From NCBI RefSeq assembly GCF_040530035.1, contig NZ_JBEWCD010000001.1, forward strand, positions 744,001 through 808,000: 64,000 nt of DNA, read 5' to 3'. Source of the stretch: Roseibium sp. HPY-6. GTDB taxonomy: Bacteria; Pseudomonadota; Alphaproteobacteria; Rhizobiales; Stappiaceae. Shown here one piece after another: positions 1-7,709 of the stretch. The position numbers and the translations under genes were made by a program. The number at the start of each line of letters is the position of its first letter. Within the stretch, counting starts at the first letter, position 1. Under the pieces are notes generated by a model. It was not told the origin of the DNA and ran no database searches. It worked only from the letters and a program-made list of their open reading frames with translations.

Positions 1-1100
1 CCGTGCACCACGTTGACGCCGCCGACAGCTTCGATCTTGTCATCGCCATCGTTGCCGTTCAGGACGTTCACGCCCCCGGCGGCCTTGATCACGTCATTGC
101 CGTCACCGCCGAAAGCGGTCGTGGCGCCGGCCTTGGCTTCAATGTAGTCGTTGCCGTTTTCGCCGTGGATGACATTGTTGATGCCATATCCGTAAATGGC
201 GTCGTTATCGTCTCCGCCGCGCATGACATTGGAAGCGCCGTGACCTTCCATGCGGTCGGCCCCGTCATTGCCGTACATGACGTTGGACGCACCGTACCCG
301 GTTATGTCGTCATCACCGGTTCCACCATGCATGACATTGGACGCCCCGCGGCCTTCCATCGTGTCATTGCCGCTGTCGCCATACATCACATTGGAAAGCC
401 CACGACCTTCCATATGGTCATTGCCGGTTCCGCCGCGCATCACATTGGAAGCGCCATAGCCATACAATTTGTCATTGCCGCTGTCGCCGTTCATGACGTT
501 GGACGCGCCATACCCCTTCAGGGTGTCATGGTCATCTCCGCCGTACATGACGTTAGAAGCGCCCCGGCCCTCAAGTGTGTCGTTGCCGTCTTCGCCACGC
601 ATGACGTTCGATGCGCCGTAACCCTTAAGGGTGTCGTGACCGGTGCCGCCATACATGGTGTTGGACGCGCCATAGCCATAAAGGCTGTCGTTGCCGGAAC
701 CGCCCTTCATTTTGTTGGTGACGCCATAGCCGTAAAGCTTGTCGCTGTAGCTGCCGCCATCCATGTCGTTGTAGGCGCCATAGCCCTTCAGCGTGTCGTA
801 ACCGCTGTCACCACGCATGACGTTCTTTGCGCCGTAGCCGTAAATCGTGTCGTTGCCGGTGCCACCTCGCATCTCGTTATAGGCGCCGTAGCCGTAGAGT
901 TTGTCGTGACCGCTGTCGCCCCAGAGGTAGTTTTTAGCGCCATAGGCTTTGACGGTGTCATTTCCCGATCCGCCGCGCAGATAGTTGAGCGGCGCCCAGC
1001 CACCGACAAAATCGTTGCCTGACCCGCCGCGCAGATCGTTCTTGATTGCGGAATAGCCATAGAGCTTGTCGTTGCCGGAACCGGCGTCTTTCGTGCCGTA
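1..1100 (-). repeat. 54-bp tandem repeats encoding 18-residue RTX units
   Basis: About 20 imperfect 54-bp units. On the plus strand the recurring CATGAC motif is exactly 54 bp apart at 222, 276 and 330. The repeat is a coding one: each unit gives two nonapeptides. Toward the left edge the second half changes from GYGASNVM to forms such as AAGGVNVLNG, so the array diverges there. Confidence 0.9.
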
Positions 1101-1151
1101 AAGGCCATAGAGTTTATAGGTCTGATGAATGCTTTTGGATGAAGAGCCCAT
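1..1151 (-). CDS. RTX-type calcium-binding repeat protein, 3' end outside window
   Basis: The reading frame opens at ATG 1151-1149, with AAGGA about 9 nt upstream, and stays open to the left edge, so 383 residues are visible and the C-terminus is missing. After about 16 non-repetitive residues the protein is almost entirely glycine/aspartate repeats. Each 18-residue unit pairs a classical RTX nonapeptide (GGTGNDTLx, GDSGNDKLx) with a second half reading GYGASNVMx. RTX nonapeptides bind calcium in a parallel beta-roll and occur in type I-secreted proteins. No signal peptide is visible, as expected for that route. No catalytic or pore-forming domain appears before the repeats; if there is one it lies beyond the edge, as would the C-terminal secretion signal. 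The gene follows an HlyC-type acyltransferase gene by 36 nt and is probably co-transcribed with it. The protein's activity is unknown. Confidence 0.88.
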   Translation of the reverse strand, partial: MGSSSKSIHQTYKLYGLYGTKDAGSGNDKLYGYSAIKNDLRGGSGNDFVGGWAPLNYLRGGSGNDTVKAYGAKNYLWGDSGHDKLYGYGAYNEMRGGTGNDTIYGYGAKNVMRGDSGYDTLKGYGAYNDMDGGSYSDKLYGYGVTNKMKGGSGNDSLYGYGASNTMYGGTGHDTLKGYGASNVMRGEDGNDTLEGRGASNVMYGGDDHDTLKGYGASNVMNGDSGNDKLYGYGASNVMRGGTGNDHMEGRGLSNVMYGDSGNDTMEGRGASNVMHGGTGDDDITGYGASNVMYGNDGADRMEGHGASNVMRGGDDNDAIYGYGINNVIHGENGNDYIEAKAGATTAFGGDGNDVIKAAGGVNVLNGNDGDDKIEAVGGVNVVH

Positions 1152-1187
1152 AATGAAAGTTCCTTGTAAATAGAGAAAAAACAGGAT

Positions 1188-1658
1188 TTACGCGGCGTAG
1201 GCGCGCGCTTTTACGGGATGGCCGTTCTGGTCTCGGCCGGGGTGCTGGACAATGCGCAAAACATGTCCGTTTCCATCGCGGCGGACCGACCGCAACGCGC
1301 GGTCTGGGAAGACGGTTCGCTTGAGGTCCCGCGCGGTCTGAAAGCCGTCGCCGAACGGTGCGATGAAATCTATAACGACCGGATTGGATCCGTTGTTCCA
1401 TTGATCCGGGGTCGGCAGATGATCCTGATGAAGGACTGCTTCTTCTGTCGCCTCGTCAAGCCAGGCCCAGGTCGCAAGGGCAACCGGCAACCCGCCGCGG
1501 CGCCAGATGCGCAGCTGGCCGAGCATCAACGGCGGCAGAATAAGCGCGCCGACTTCAGATATGCTCCGGTCTTTGTGAAGCGGGCTTTCGGCCATAAGCA
1601 CATGCGCTTCGCCAAGCAGGGCGAAGGTAGTCTTCTTATCGATATGACTGCTGGTCAT
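1188..1658 (-). CDS. RTX toxin-activating lysine acyltransferase (HlyC family)
   Basis: This 156-residue protein matches the HlyC/ApxC family, which moves a fatty acyl group from acyl-carrier protein onto internal lysines of an RTX protoxin in the cytoplasm. The family's catalytic histidine lies in SPLHK (His28, equivalent to E. coli HlyC His23), and the essential aspartate lies in IDFIAPFGD (Asp97, equivalent to Asp92). The blocks LPPLMLGQLRIWRRGGLPVA and FPDRALRSVRRD align with the rest of the fold. Its length is close to HlyC (170). The ATG at 1658 is preceded by AGGAG 7 nt upstream. The RTX repeat gene starts 36 nt after the stop and is the natural substrate candidate; the pairing is inferred from adjacency. 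No HlyB/HlyD transporter is visible in the window. Confidence 0.9.
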   Translation of the reverse strand: MTSSHIDKKTTFALLGEAHVLMAESPLHKDRSISEVGALILPPLMLGQLRIWRRGGLPVALATWAWLDEATEEAVLHQDHLPTPDQWNNGSNPVVIDFIAPFGDGFQTARDLKRTVFPDRALRSVRRDGNGHVLRIVQHPGRDQNGHPVKARAYAA

Positions 1659-1923
1659 CTTGCAGCTCCTGACAGCGTTTCCGTTGTCAGAGAACTAATG
1701 TCAGGGCTCGTTTTTCGTTATGGGGTCAACACCCTAATCGGCATTCGCTCCTCAAATGACGTTCGCGTCGTGTGTCTCTCGCGGGCCTTTCAACAATTGC
1801 TGATGCATCGTGATTGGCCAGAAAACCGGTCAGGGCCTCTTTATTAGAGCGGAGGTGCAGCCAGGTCCCGGTCGGACCAAGCTGTGCCTATGAAGTTGAA
1901 ACAGGCACGCGAAAGGTGCGCTC

Positions 1924-3309
1924 ATGGCTTCGGCAATTGCTTCTCAATCCCGCAACGTCCTCCTGGCGTCAATGGTTGCGGTATCCTTGTTCTGGTCCGG
2001 TGCCTCGCAGGCCCAGGACACATCGCCACTGCCCGATTACGTGATCGAGCAATACGGCAAGCCGCCCGCGATCCCGGATGGTCCACTGTCACCTCAGTTG
2101 CAGGCCGCCGTCCAGGCAGCGTTTGTTGACAGTCTGACCCAATCGGCCTGGGGAAGAGACCAGACAATCGCCCTCGACGAAGTTGCCGCCTCCAAGGATC
2201 CGCGGCTCGTCTGGATCATCAGCGATCTGATGCGCTTCACCGCAGGTTCTCAGCTGAGCGCGGTATTGACCGACGCAGCGTCAAAGCTCCTGGGAAAAGA
2301 AATTCCGAGCGAAAACAACTGGGGTGCGATCACCGACCACCTGATTGCCTGGGACATTCCTGCCCCGCCGGACTATCTCAAGGTCAAGCGTGGTATCTTC
2401 ACAACCGTCGTACCCGGTTGGGACAAGATCTTCGTGGAAGGTGACATCGACTGGAGGCATGTCTCTTGGGGCGGTGTCCTGATCGACAACCGAGCCTTTG
2501 ACAAGACCGATGAGGTCTGCAACTGCATCCCGGCCGCCGACAATCCGGAAGTCAGCAGCGCGGAGGAAGCCACCTGGTTGAAAGATGACGCCATCGTTTT
2601 CGGCGTTGAGGTCAACGGCGAATACAGGGCTTATCCGCGGCGCATCATGGAAGTGCGCGAGATGGTCAACGACACGCTCGGCGGGCGGGATCTCGGCATT
2701 CCCTATTGCACCTTGTGCGGCGCGGCGCAGGCCTATTTCACTGACCAGCTCCCGGCAGGCATCGAACGTCCCGTTCTGCGCACCTCGGGCCTGCTCATCC
2801 GGTCCAACAAGGTCATGTATGACGTGAACACCTATTCCGTCTTCGACACCTTTCTGGGTAAAGCCGTAACCGGCCCGCTTGCGGACAAGAACATTCAGCT
2901 GGAACAGGCCAGTGTCGTCACAACCGACTGGGGCACCTGGAAAAAGGAACATCCCGAGACAACGGTGCTCGTCGAACGCCTGGCGCTCGGCCGAGACTTT
3001 GATTTCCGCAACGGGCGTGACGCCAACGGTCCCATCTTTCCGGTCGGTGATGTCGATCCCCGGCTTCCGGTCCACGAAGACATCATCGGTGTGGTCACTG
3101 CATCCGGCAAACCCGTGGCGTTCCAGCGCAGCAAGGCCGTCGCAGCTTTGGCCAAAGGCGAAGAGATCGCCTTTGAAAATGTTCGCCTGCAGATGGATGC
3201 AGGAGGCGTCAAGGCCGTTGGAGCCGACGGCTCCGACCTCGGCAGCCATCAGGCCTTCTGGTTCGCCTGGTCCCAGTTTCACCCTGGCACCGACCTCTGG
3301 CCGGGCTGA
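1924..3309 (+). CDS. exported DUF3179 domain protein
   Basis: A 461-residue protein with a Sec signal peptide (hydrophobic residues about 10-28, cleavage near SQA-QD at 30). The DUF3179 signature lies at about residues 230-275: YPRRIMEVREMVND followed by GIPYCTLCGAAQAYF, with a CxxC pair at Cys262 and Cys265. A second close cysteine pair (Cys199, Cys201) precedes it. The biochemical role of DUF3179 is not established; the conserved Cys pair hints at metal or redox chemistry. The ATG at 1924 has AAGG about 8 nt upstream. The gene stands alone and ends in a strong terminator at 3363-3404. Confidence is high for the family and low for function. Confidence 0.85.
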   Translation: MASAIASQSRNVLLASMVAVSLFWSGASQAQDTSPLPDYVIEQYGKPPAIPDGPLSPQLQAAVQAAFVDSLTQSAWGRDQTIALDEVAASKDPRLVWIISDLMRFTAGSQLSAVLTDAASKLLGKEIPSENNWGAITDHLIAWDIPAPPDYLKVKRGIFTTVVPGWDKIFVEGDIDWRHVSWGGVLIDNRAFDKTDEVCNCIPAADNPEVSSAEEATWLKDDAIVFGVEVNGEYRAYPRRIMEVREMVNDTLGGRDLGIPYCTLCGAAQAYFTDQLPAGIERPVLRTSGLLIRSNKVMYDVNTYSVFDTFLGKAVTGPLADKNIQLEQASVVTTDWGTWKKEHPETTVLVERLALGRDFDFRNGRDANGPIFPVGDVDPRLPVHEDIIGVVTASGKPVAFQRSKAVAALAKGEEIAFENVRLQMDAGGVKAVGADGSDLGSHQAFWFAWSQFHPGTDLWPG

Positions 3310-3362
3310 TGCCTGATTGAAAAACGACAGCGTCCGTGCGTGCCCCGTCAACACGCACACCG

Positions 3363-3403
3363 CGGGTGCAGCCGGCCAGGTCGGCTGCACCCGAATTGTT
3401 TTC
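3363..3403 (+). terminator. Rho-independent terminator of the DUF3179 gene
   Basis: A perfect 12-bp stem (3363-3374 with 3382-3393, left arm CGGGTGCAGCCG) with a 7-nt loop, followed by AATTGTTTTC. It lies 54 nt after the DUF3179 stop and before the convergent AraC gene end at 3438. Confidence 0.85.
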
Positions 3404-3437
3404 AGAAAAAGGACAGCTGGCTTGAAGCCGACGACCT

Positions 3438-4382
3438 TCAGCCGCGTTGGCGGAATTCCCTTGGTGTCATCCCAAAGCGTGTCTTGAAGAGCCTGGCGAG
3501 GCTTTGCTGGTTTGCAATTCCCGCCCGGAAGGCGATCTCACCGATGGACTGACGGGCAAAGCGCTCGTCTTTCAGCTCGGTGGCAATTCTGTTCAGGCGC
3601 GCGTCGCGGATCGTGGCGGAAACCGATCTTCCGTCGGATTGAAAGATTTCCGAAAGCCGGCGCAGCGACAAGCCTATGGCATCTGCAAGCGCCTGGCGGT
3701 CAAACTCCGGTTTGTGCAGATTGGCCCGGATGGCAGCATCTGCTCGCAGAAGGGTCTGTTGCTCAGGCTTTGACAGTTCGTATTTCGCGTCCTGCAGCGA
3801 TGCCAGACCGGTCACGAAAAGATCGACCACCGTATCTTGCAACGCATATTGCGCTGCTTCGGGAGACTGATCGATCGCACTTACAAGTCTGACAGCGCTG
3901 TCGCGAATAATCCGGCCGATCACACTGCTTCCGGACACACCTATGCCTGTCAGAACATCTGCGTTCGGCAGCCTACTGAGCAACATATCTCGCGGGATCT
4001 GCACCACAAGCTGACGAAAACCATCCGGAAGTTCCAGATTGTAGCGATCTACGCTGCTGTAAAGTGCGAAATCGCCGGGTCGCAGACGGGTCTCGCGTTC
4101 GTGCTGGCGCACGCTTCCTTCCTTGACCATCTGGAGACTGATCAGAAAACTTTCTTCGTCCGCGCGTGCGATATCCCTGCGACGGCGCCAAACCGATTGC
4201 TGGCTGCCGGACACAAAAGAGGCGGATAGGCGGGACATCCGGTTGAGAACAATCTCTCCGTCGAATTCCTCGGACCGCTCACATTGACAATCGAGCTGAA
4301 CGTAAGCGTCGCAGACAGCTTCGCGCCAAAAAGCGAAACTTTCATCATGCCGGACGCTTTTCGTGCTCAGCAATATCGCCAT
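3438..4382 (-). CDS. AraC-family regulator, probable regulator of the adjacent nitrilase
   Basis: A 314-residue regulator. Residues about 1-200 resemble the AraC-binding-like sensory domain of FeaR/NitR-type activators (FLISLQMVKEGSVRQHERE, then LRPGDFALYSSVDRYNLELP). Residues about 215-312 form a double helix-turn-helix of the AraC/XylS type, ending in the signature IGEIAFRAGIANQQSLARLF and FGMTPREFRQR. It is transcribed divergently from the nitrilase gene across about 160 bp, and AraC activators next to nitrilase genes commonly control them (NitR is the precedent). That link is inferred from layout. The ligand may be a nitrile or its product, but nothing in the sequence shows this. Confidence 0.88.
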   Translation of the reverse strand: MAILLSTKSVRHDESFAFWREAVCDAYVQLDCQCERSEEFDGEIVLNRMSRLSASFVSGSQQSVWRRRRDIARADEESFLISLQMVKEGSVRQHERETRLRPGDFALYSSVDRYNLELPDGFRQLVVQIPRDMLLSRLPNADVLTGIGVSGSSVIGRIIRDSAVRLVSAIDQSPEAAQYALQDTVVDLFVTGLASLQDAKYELSKPEQQTLLRADAAIRANLHKPEFDRQALADAIGLSLRRLSEIFQSDGRSVSATIRDARLNRIATELKDERFARQSIGEIAFRAGIANQQSLARLFKTRFGMTPREFRQRG

Positions 4383-4546
4383 CAGCGCAAACCTCCACCG
4401 TCAATACGACTAGCACAGGCCGCCCATTTTGCGAAGTTCTGCCGCGGAAGCGCTCAAATTGCCGGGTTTTTCCGCCCGAAGCGCGAAGTCGCAATATCCC
4501 GCATATGACAAGCTGGCTCAAGACACCAAGCTGTGGAGGATGTGAC

Positions 4547-5569
4547 GTGACAGCACCATTCAAGGCGGCAGCCGTTCAAGCCGCCCCTGTTTTTCTCGAC
4601 CTTGACGCAACCGTCGACAAAGCCATCGGACTGATAGAGGAAGCGGCCGCAAAAGGCGTCAAGCTGATCGCCTTTCCAGAAACCTATCTTCCCGGGTATC
4701 CGTGGTACATCTGGCTGGATGCAACCGCGATGTACATGCCTTTGGTCCCGCGCTACGCCGCCAACTCTATCAAGGAGGGAAGCGAGCAGGACAAACGCCT
4801 GGCGCAAGCAGCCAAAGACAACGACATGCATGTCGTCATGGGTGTTTCCTGGAACGTCAACGGGACGCTTTACATGGGCCAATGGCACTACGGTCCCGAC
4901 GGCGAAGTCATATCCCGGCGTCGCAAGCTGAAACCGACGCATGTGGAGCGCACGGTGTTTGGCGAAGGGGATGGCAGTGACATGTCCGTTCACGACACGG
5001 AACTCGGCCGGGTCGGTGCGCTCTGCTGCTGGGAGCACATCCAGCCGCTCAACAAATACGCAATGTTCTCGCAAAACGAACAGATTCATGTCGCTGCGTG
5101 GCCAAGCTTTTCGCTTTATGAAGGCGGTGCCTACGCTCTCGGGCCGGAAGTCAACGAGGCCGCAAGCCGAATCTATGCCGTTGAAGGCCAGTGTTTCGTG
5201 ATCGCCGCCTGCGCGACTGTTTCGGAGGAAATGTCCGAGTTTCTCTGCGACACGCCGGTCAAGCAGCAATTGCTCAAAACCGGCGGCGGCCATGCCCGCA
5301 TCTTCGGTCCCGACGGCGCTCCGCTCGGAGAAAACCTCCCGCCGGATCAGGAAGGCCTCGTCATTGCCGATATCGATCTGAACATGATCGCAATCGGCAA
5401 GGCGGCCGCCGACCCGTGTGGCCACTACTCAAGGCCGGATGTCTTCAGGCTGATGTTCAACCGCAAACCAAGCCCGCCGGTGATGGCATTCGACAACGAA
5501 GCAGCCCGGACAATGATCGAGCCTGAAGCGGAAGACGACGCGCGCGTTGTCGCGAACGCGGCAGAGTAA
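4547..5569 (+). CDS. nitrilase
   Basis: A carbon-nitrogen hydrolase of the nitrilase branch, which converts R-CN to the carboxylate and ammonia. The Glu-Lys-Cys triad is visible: Glu45 in AFPETYLPGYPW, Lys129 in RKLKPTHVER, and Cys161 in ALCCWEH. I place the start at GTG 4547 because a GGAGG lies 7 nt upstream (4535-4539) and the protein then begins TAPFKAAAVQAAPVF, the usual nitrilase N-terminus, giving 340 residues. An in-frame ATG at 4505 would add 14 residues (MTSWLKTPSCGGCD) and has no such ribosome site. The gene is divergent from an AraC regulator and 66 nt before a PPOX flavoprotein, so both enzymes may be induced together. Whether it prefers aliphatic or aromatic nitriles cannot be read from sequence; a cyanide-hydratase activity is less likely. 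Confidence 0.92.
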   Translation: MTAPFKAAAVQAAPVFLDLDATVDKAIGLIEEAAAKGVKLIAFPETYLPGYPWYIWLDATAMYMPLVPRYAANSIKEGSEQDKRLAQAAKDNDMHVVMGVSWNVNGTLYMGQWHYGPDGEVISRRRKLKPTHVERTVFGEGDGSDMSVHDTELGRVGALCCWEHIQPLNKYAMFSQNEQIHVAAWPSFSLYEGGAYALGPEVNEAASRIYAVEGQCFVIAACATVSEEMSEFLCDTPVKQQLLKTGGGHARIFGPDGAPLGENLPPDQEGLVIADIDLNMIAIGKAAADPCGHYSRPDVFRLMFNRKPSPPVMAFDNEAARTMIEPEAEDDARVVANAAE

Positions 5570-5588
5570 CGGGCTGATCTGGCCCTGT

Positions 5589-5611
5589 GGGTGTGTGATC
5601 GTCACACACCC
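5589..5611. promoter_or_regulatory. perfect 10-bp inverted repeat between nitrilase and PPOX genes
   Basis: GGGTGTGTGA at 5589-5598 and its exact reverse complement at 5602-5611 are separated by TCG. It lies 20 nt after the nitrilase stop and 25 nt before the next start codon, with a pyrimidine-rich tract after it. It could be a weak terminator, an mRNA-stabilising hairpin or an operator. There is no uninterrupted T run. Confidence 0.6.
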
Positions 5612-5635
5612 TCTTCTCCTCTTGCGGAGGCAAGG

Positions 5636-6301
5636 ATGCTGACATCTGACGAATTCTATACCAGTCAACAGCGTGAACTGCAGGAACGCTTCGGCACCAG
5701 TAAGCTGGCCGACACCGTCGTCGCGGCAATCGTAAGGGACGAGATCGAAGAGCCTCACATCCCCTTTATCGAAAGCCGGGACTTCTTCTTTCTGTCGACA
5801 GTCAGCGCGGACGGCGAACCGACGGTCAGCTACAAGGGCGGCCCGGTCGGGATCGTGAAAGTGCTCGATCCGAAAACGCTCGTTTTTCCAAGCTACGACG
5901 GCAACGGCATGTTCAAATCCATGGGCAACATCAAGGCTGCTGCTAAAGTAGGCTTGTTGTTCATCGACATGGAAACGCCGAACCGCATAAGGGTCCAGGG
6001 CAACGCGACCTTAAGCGAGGATGACCCTGAGCTTGCCCGGTATCCCGGAGCGAACATGCTCGTTCGCGTCGACGTGACCGCATGTTTCCTGAATTGCGCC
6101 CGTTACATTCACAAACACAAGCGGGTTGCCGACAGCCCTTACGTTCCAGATGAAAAAGGCAAGCAGCCGCATCCGTCCTGGAAGCGCATCGACATGGTGC
6201 AGGACTCCCTCCCTGCCGAGGCAAGGGCAAAAACAGAGGCTGAAGGCGGAACCATCACGATGGATGACTATGCGGAGAAGCTCATGGCCGGGGAATCATG
6301 A
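5636..6301 (+). CDS. PPOX-type FMN-dependent flavoprotein
   Basis: A 221-residue pyridoxamine 5'-phosphate-oxidase-fold protein. The split-barrel FMN-binding core runs from about residue 40 (FFFLSTVSADGEPTVSYKGG) through PNRIRVQGNATLSED and LVRVDVTACFLNC. The overall layout is like the MSMEG_1061-type flavoprotein family, with a C-terminal extension through YVPDEKG...MDDYAEKL. The ATG at 5636 has GGAGG 5 nt upstream. A longer frame from 5591 would begin inside the inverted repeat and lacks a ribosome site. It follows the nitrilase gene and may share its transcript. The substrate is unknown; proteins of this fold reduce or oxidise small molecules or simply bind flavin. Confidence 0.82.
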   Translation: MLTSDEFYTSQQRELQERFGTSKLADTVVAAIVRDEIEEPHIPFIESRDFFFLSTVSADGEPTVSYKGGPVGIVKVLDPKTLVFPSYDGNGMFKSMGNIKAAAKVGLLFIDMETPNRIRVQGNATLSEDDPELARYPGANMLVRVDVTACFLNCARYIHKHKRVADSPYVPDEKGKQPHPSWKRIDMVQDSLPAEARAKTEAEGGTITMDDYAEKLMAGES

Positions 6302-6461
6302 AGATCTGAGCTACACTCTCATTGACCTCGTGCGCTGCTTCACTCCAGACTGCAAGTCATCGCTGACTTTGTGAAATGGCAGGACATGATCTTGCCATTT
6401 CCCTTTGGCAATTGACGATGCGGTTCGGTTTTTCAAGCATTTACGGGTCTGAGAGCACTTA

Positions 6462-7643
6462 ATGGAAACTTCACAGCATTTGCTTGTGTTGATTTCGACA
6501 ATGGCAATGACGGTGCCGCTCTTTGCAGCTCTGTGCTGCCTGGTGCAGGACAGCAACAAAACCCTGTTTCGCGTTCTTGCCGCCTTTTTTGTCGCCGCCG
6601 CAATCACCGAACTGCCGACGGCACTGCACTTTATTGGCTTATCCCCCGCCACGATGCCCTTGATGGATGGGCTTTGGTCGCTGGCCATGGCAAGCGTCAT
6701 GCCCTTGATCTGGCTGTATGTCTGGATACTCACAGCGGAAGATGATGTACTACCGAAGCGCTTTCTTCCGCATCTGCCGGTGCCGGGCGGAGCCTTCCTG
6801 ACCCTTCTTGCAATCGTGATTTACCAGGTGGTCTCCGAATTCCGTATCTTCGGCCTCACCGAAGACCGATTGACCGGCGCAGCGCAGACAATCAACCTGT
6901 CTTACTGGTTCCTGGAATACGTTGCGATCAGGCTCCAGTGGGGCATTTACATCCTGCTGATCTACGTCCGGCTCGTTGCCTATCGGTCGCGACTGAAAGA
7001 CTTGTTTGCGAGCACCGAGAAAAGAGAGCTGCGCTGGATCGCTGTTGTTACCGGCATCGGCGCCTCGTATTGGATCCTGAGCCTGATTTCGTCGCTTCTT
7101 TCATATGCCATGCCGGGTTACGGCGGATTGCCGACACTCGTCCACTACGTTCTTAATCTGATTGTCCAGACAATTGTCGCCGTTTGGGGATTGAGGCAAA
7201 GGCCAGGATTGCGGCCTGAGGGAAATGCACAGCCTGTTTCCCGGCAAAGATACGCCAATTCGGCCCTCACAAAGGAAGATGCCGATCGCATCGCCGCGAA
7301 GCTGCGCAAAGCGATGGCCAGCGACAAGCTCTATCTCGATCCGAACCTATCGCTCTGGGCACTCGCCCGCCATACAGGCGTTAGCGATAACTATATTTCA
7401 CAGGTGCTCAACGAAGAGCTTGGCCAGAATTTCTTTGATTTCGTCAACGGTTATCGCATTGAGGCGGCTAAGGCCCGCTTGAGCGAAAGCGACGATACGA
7501 TACTGACCATCGCACTGGACGCCGGTTTCAATTCCCGGTCATCTTTCTACACTGCATTCAAGAAAGTTACCGGCCAGACCCCGACTGCGTACCGAAAGGC
7601 AGAAACGGGCTCAGAACAAATGCCGTCAAATTTGTCCGTTTGA
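6462..7643 (+). CDS. membrane-anchored AraC-family regulator
   Basis: A 393-residue protein with an N-terminal half of about seven hydrophobic segments (residues about 5-255, for example LLVLISTMAMTVPLFAALCC and YWILSLISSLLSYAM) and a C-terminal AraC-type DNA-binding domain (about 280-380). The DNA-binding half shows LSLWALARHTGVSDNYISQVLNEELG and the signature ILTIALDAGFNSRSSFYTAFKKVTGQTPTAYRK. Membrane AraC regulators of this build sense something in or across the inner membrane. The exported S41-like gene starts 66 nt downstream on the same strand and is the obvious candidate for co-expression. No ligand can be named. Confidence 0.85.
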   Translation: METSQHLLVLISTMAMTVPLFAALCCLVQDSNKTLFRVLAAFFVAAAITELPTALHFIGLSPATMPLMDGLWSLAMASVMPLIWLYVWILTAEDDVLPKRFLPHLPVPGGAFLTLLAIVIYQVVSEFRIFGLTEDRLTGAAQTINLSYWFLEYVAIRLQWGIYILLIYVRLVAYRSRLKDLFASTEKRELRWIAVVTGIGASYWILSLISSLLSYAMPGYGGLPTLVHYVLNLIVQTIVAVWGLRQRPGLRPEGNAQPVSRQRYANSALTKEDADRIAAKLRKAMASDKLYLDPNLSLWALARHTGVSDNYISQVLNEELGQNFFDFVNGYRIEAAKARLSESDDTILTIALDAGFNSRSSFYTAFKKVTGQTPTAYRKAETGSEQMPSNLSV

Positions 7644-7709
7644 GCTGAAACGGACGACGCGGCAGCCCGACGTGGATTACCCGGCGGTTCTTCAACCGGA
7701 GTAAACCAA

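Noticed and set aside
3..1022. 339-residue open frame on the plus strand across the RTX repeats
   Set aside because: It is the periodic antisense of a 54-bp repeat whose length is a multiple of three, so a stop-free frame repeats automatically. Its product has no family resemblance, while the minus frame gives clear RTX nonapeptides.
1..1100. possible CRISPR-like array (regular 54-bp spacing)
   Set aside because: The units are directly adjacent, degenerate and coding; there are no unique spacers between identical repeats.
2281..3390. 369-residue minus-strand frame over the DUF3179 gene
   Set aside because: Shadow frame opposite a gene with a signal peptide and known domain; no recognisable protein features.
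4431..4489. direct repeat GCGAAGT (4431-4437 and 4483-4489) as an AraC operator for the nitrilase
   Set aside because: Seven-base identity 52 bp apart is short for GC-rich DNA and the flanks do not match; chance is a sufficient explanation.
5589..5611. CRP-type site (TGTGA and TCACA halves)
   Set aside because: The halves are 3 bp apart, not the 6 bp CRP needs, and the site lies between two co-oriented genes rather than in a promoter.
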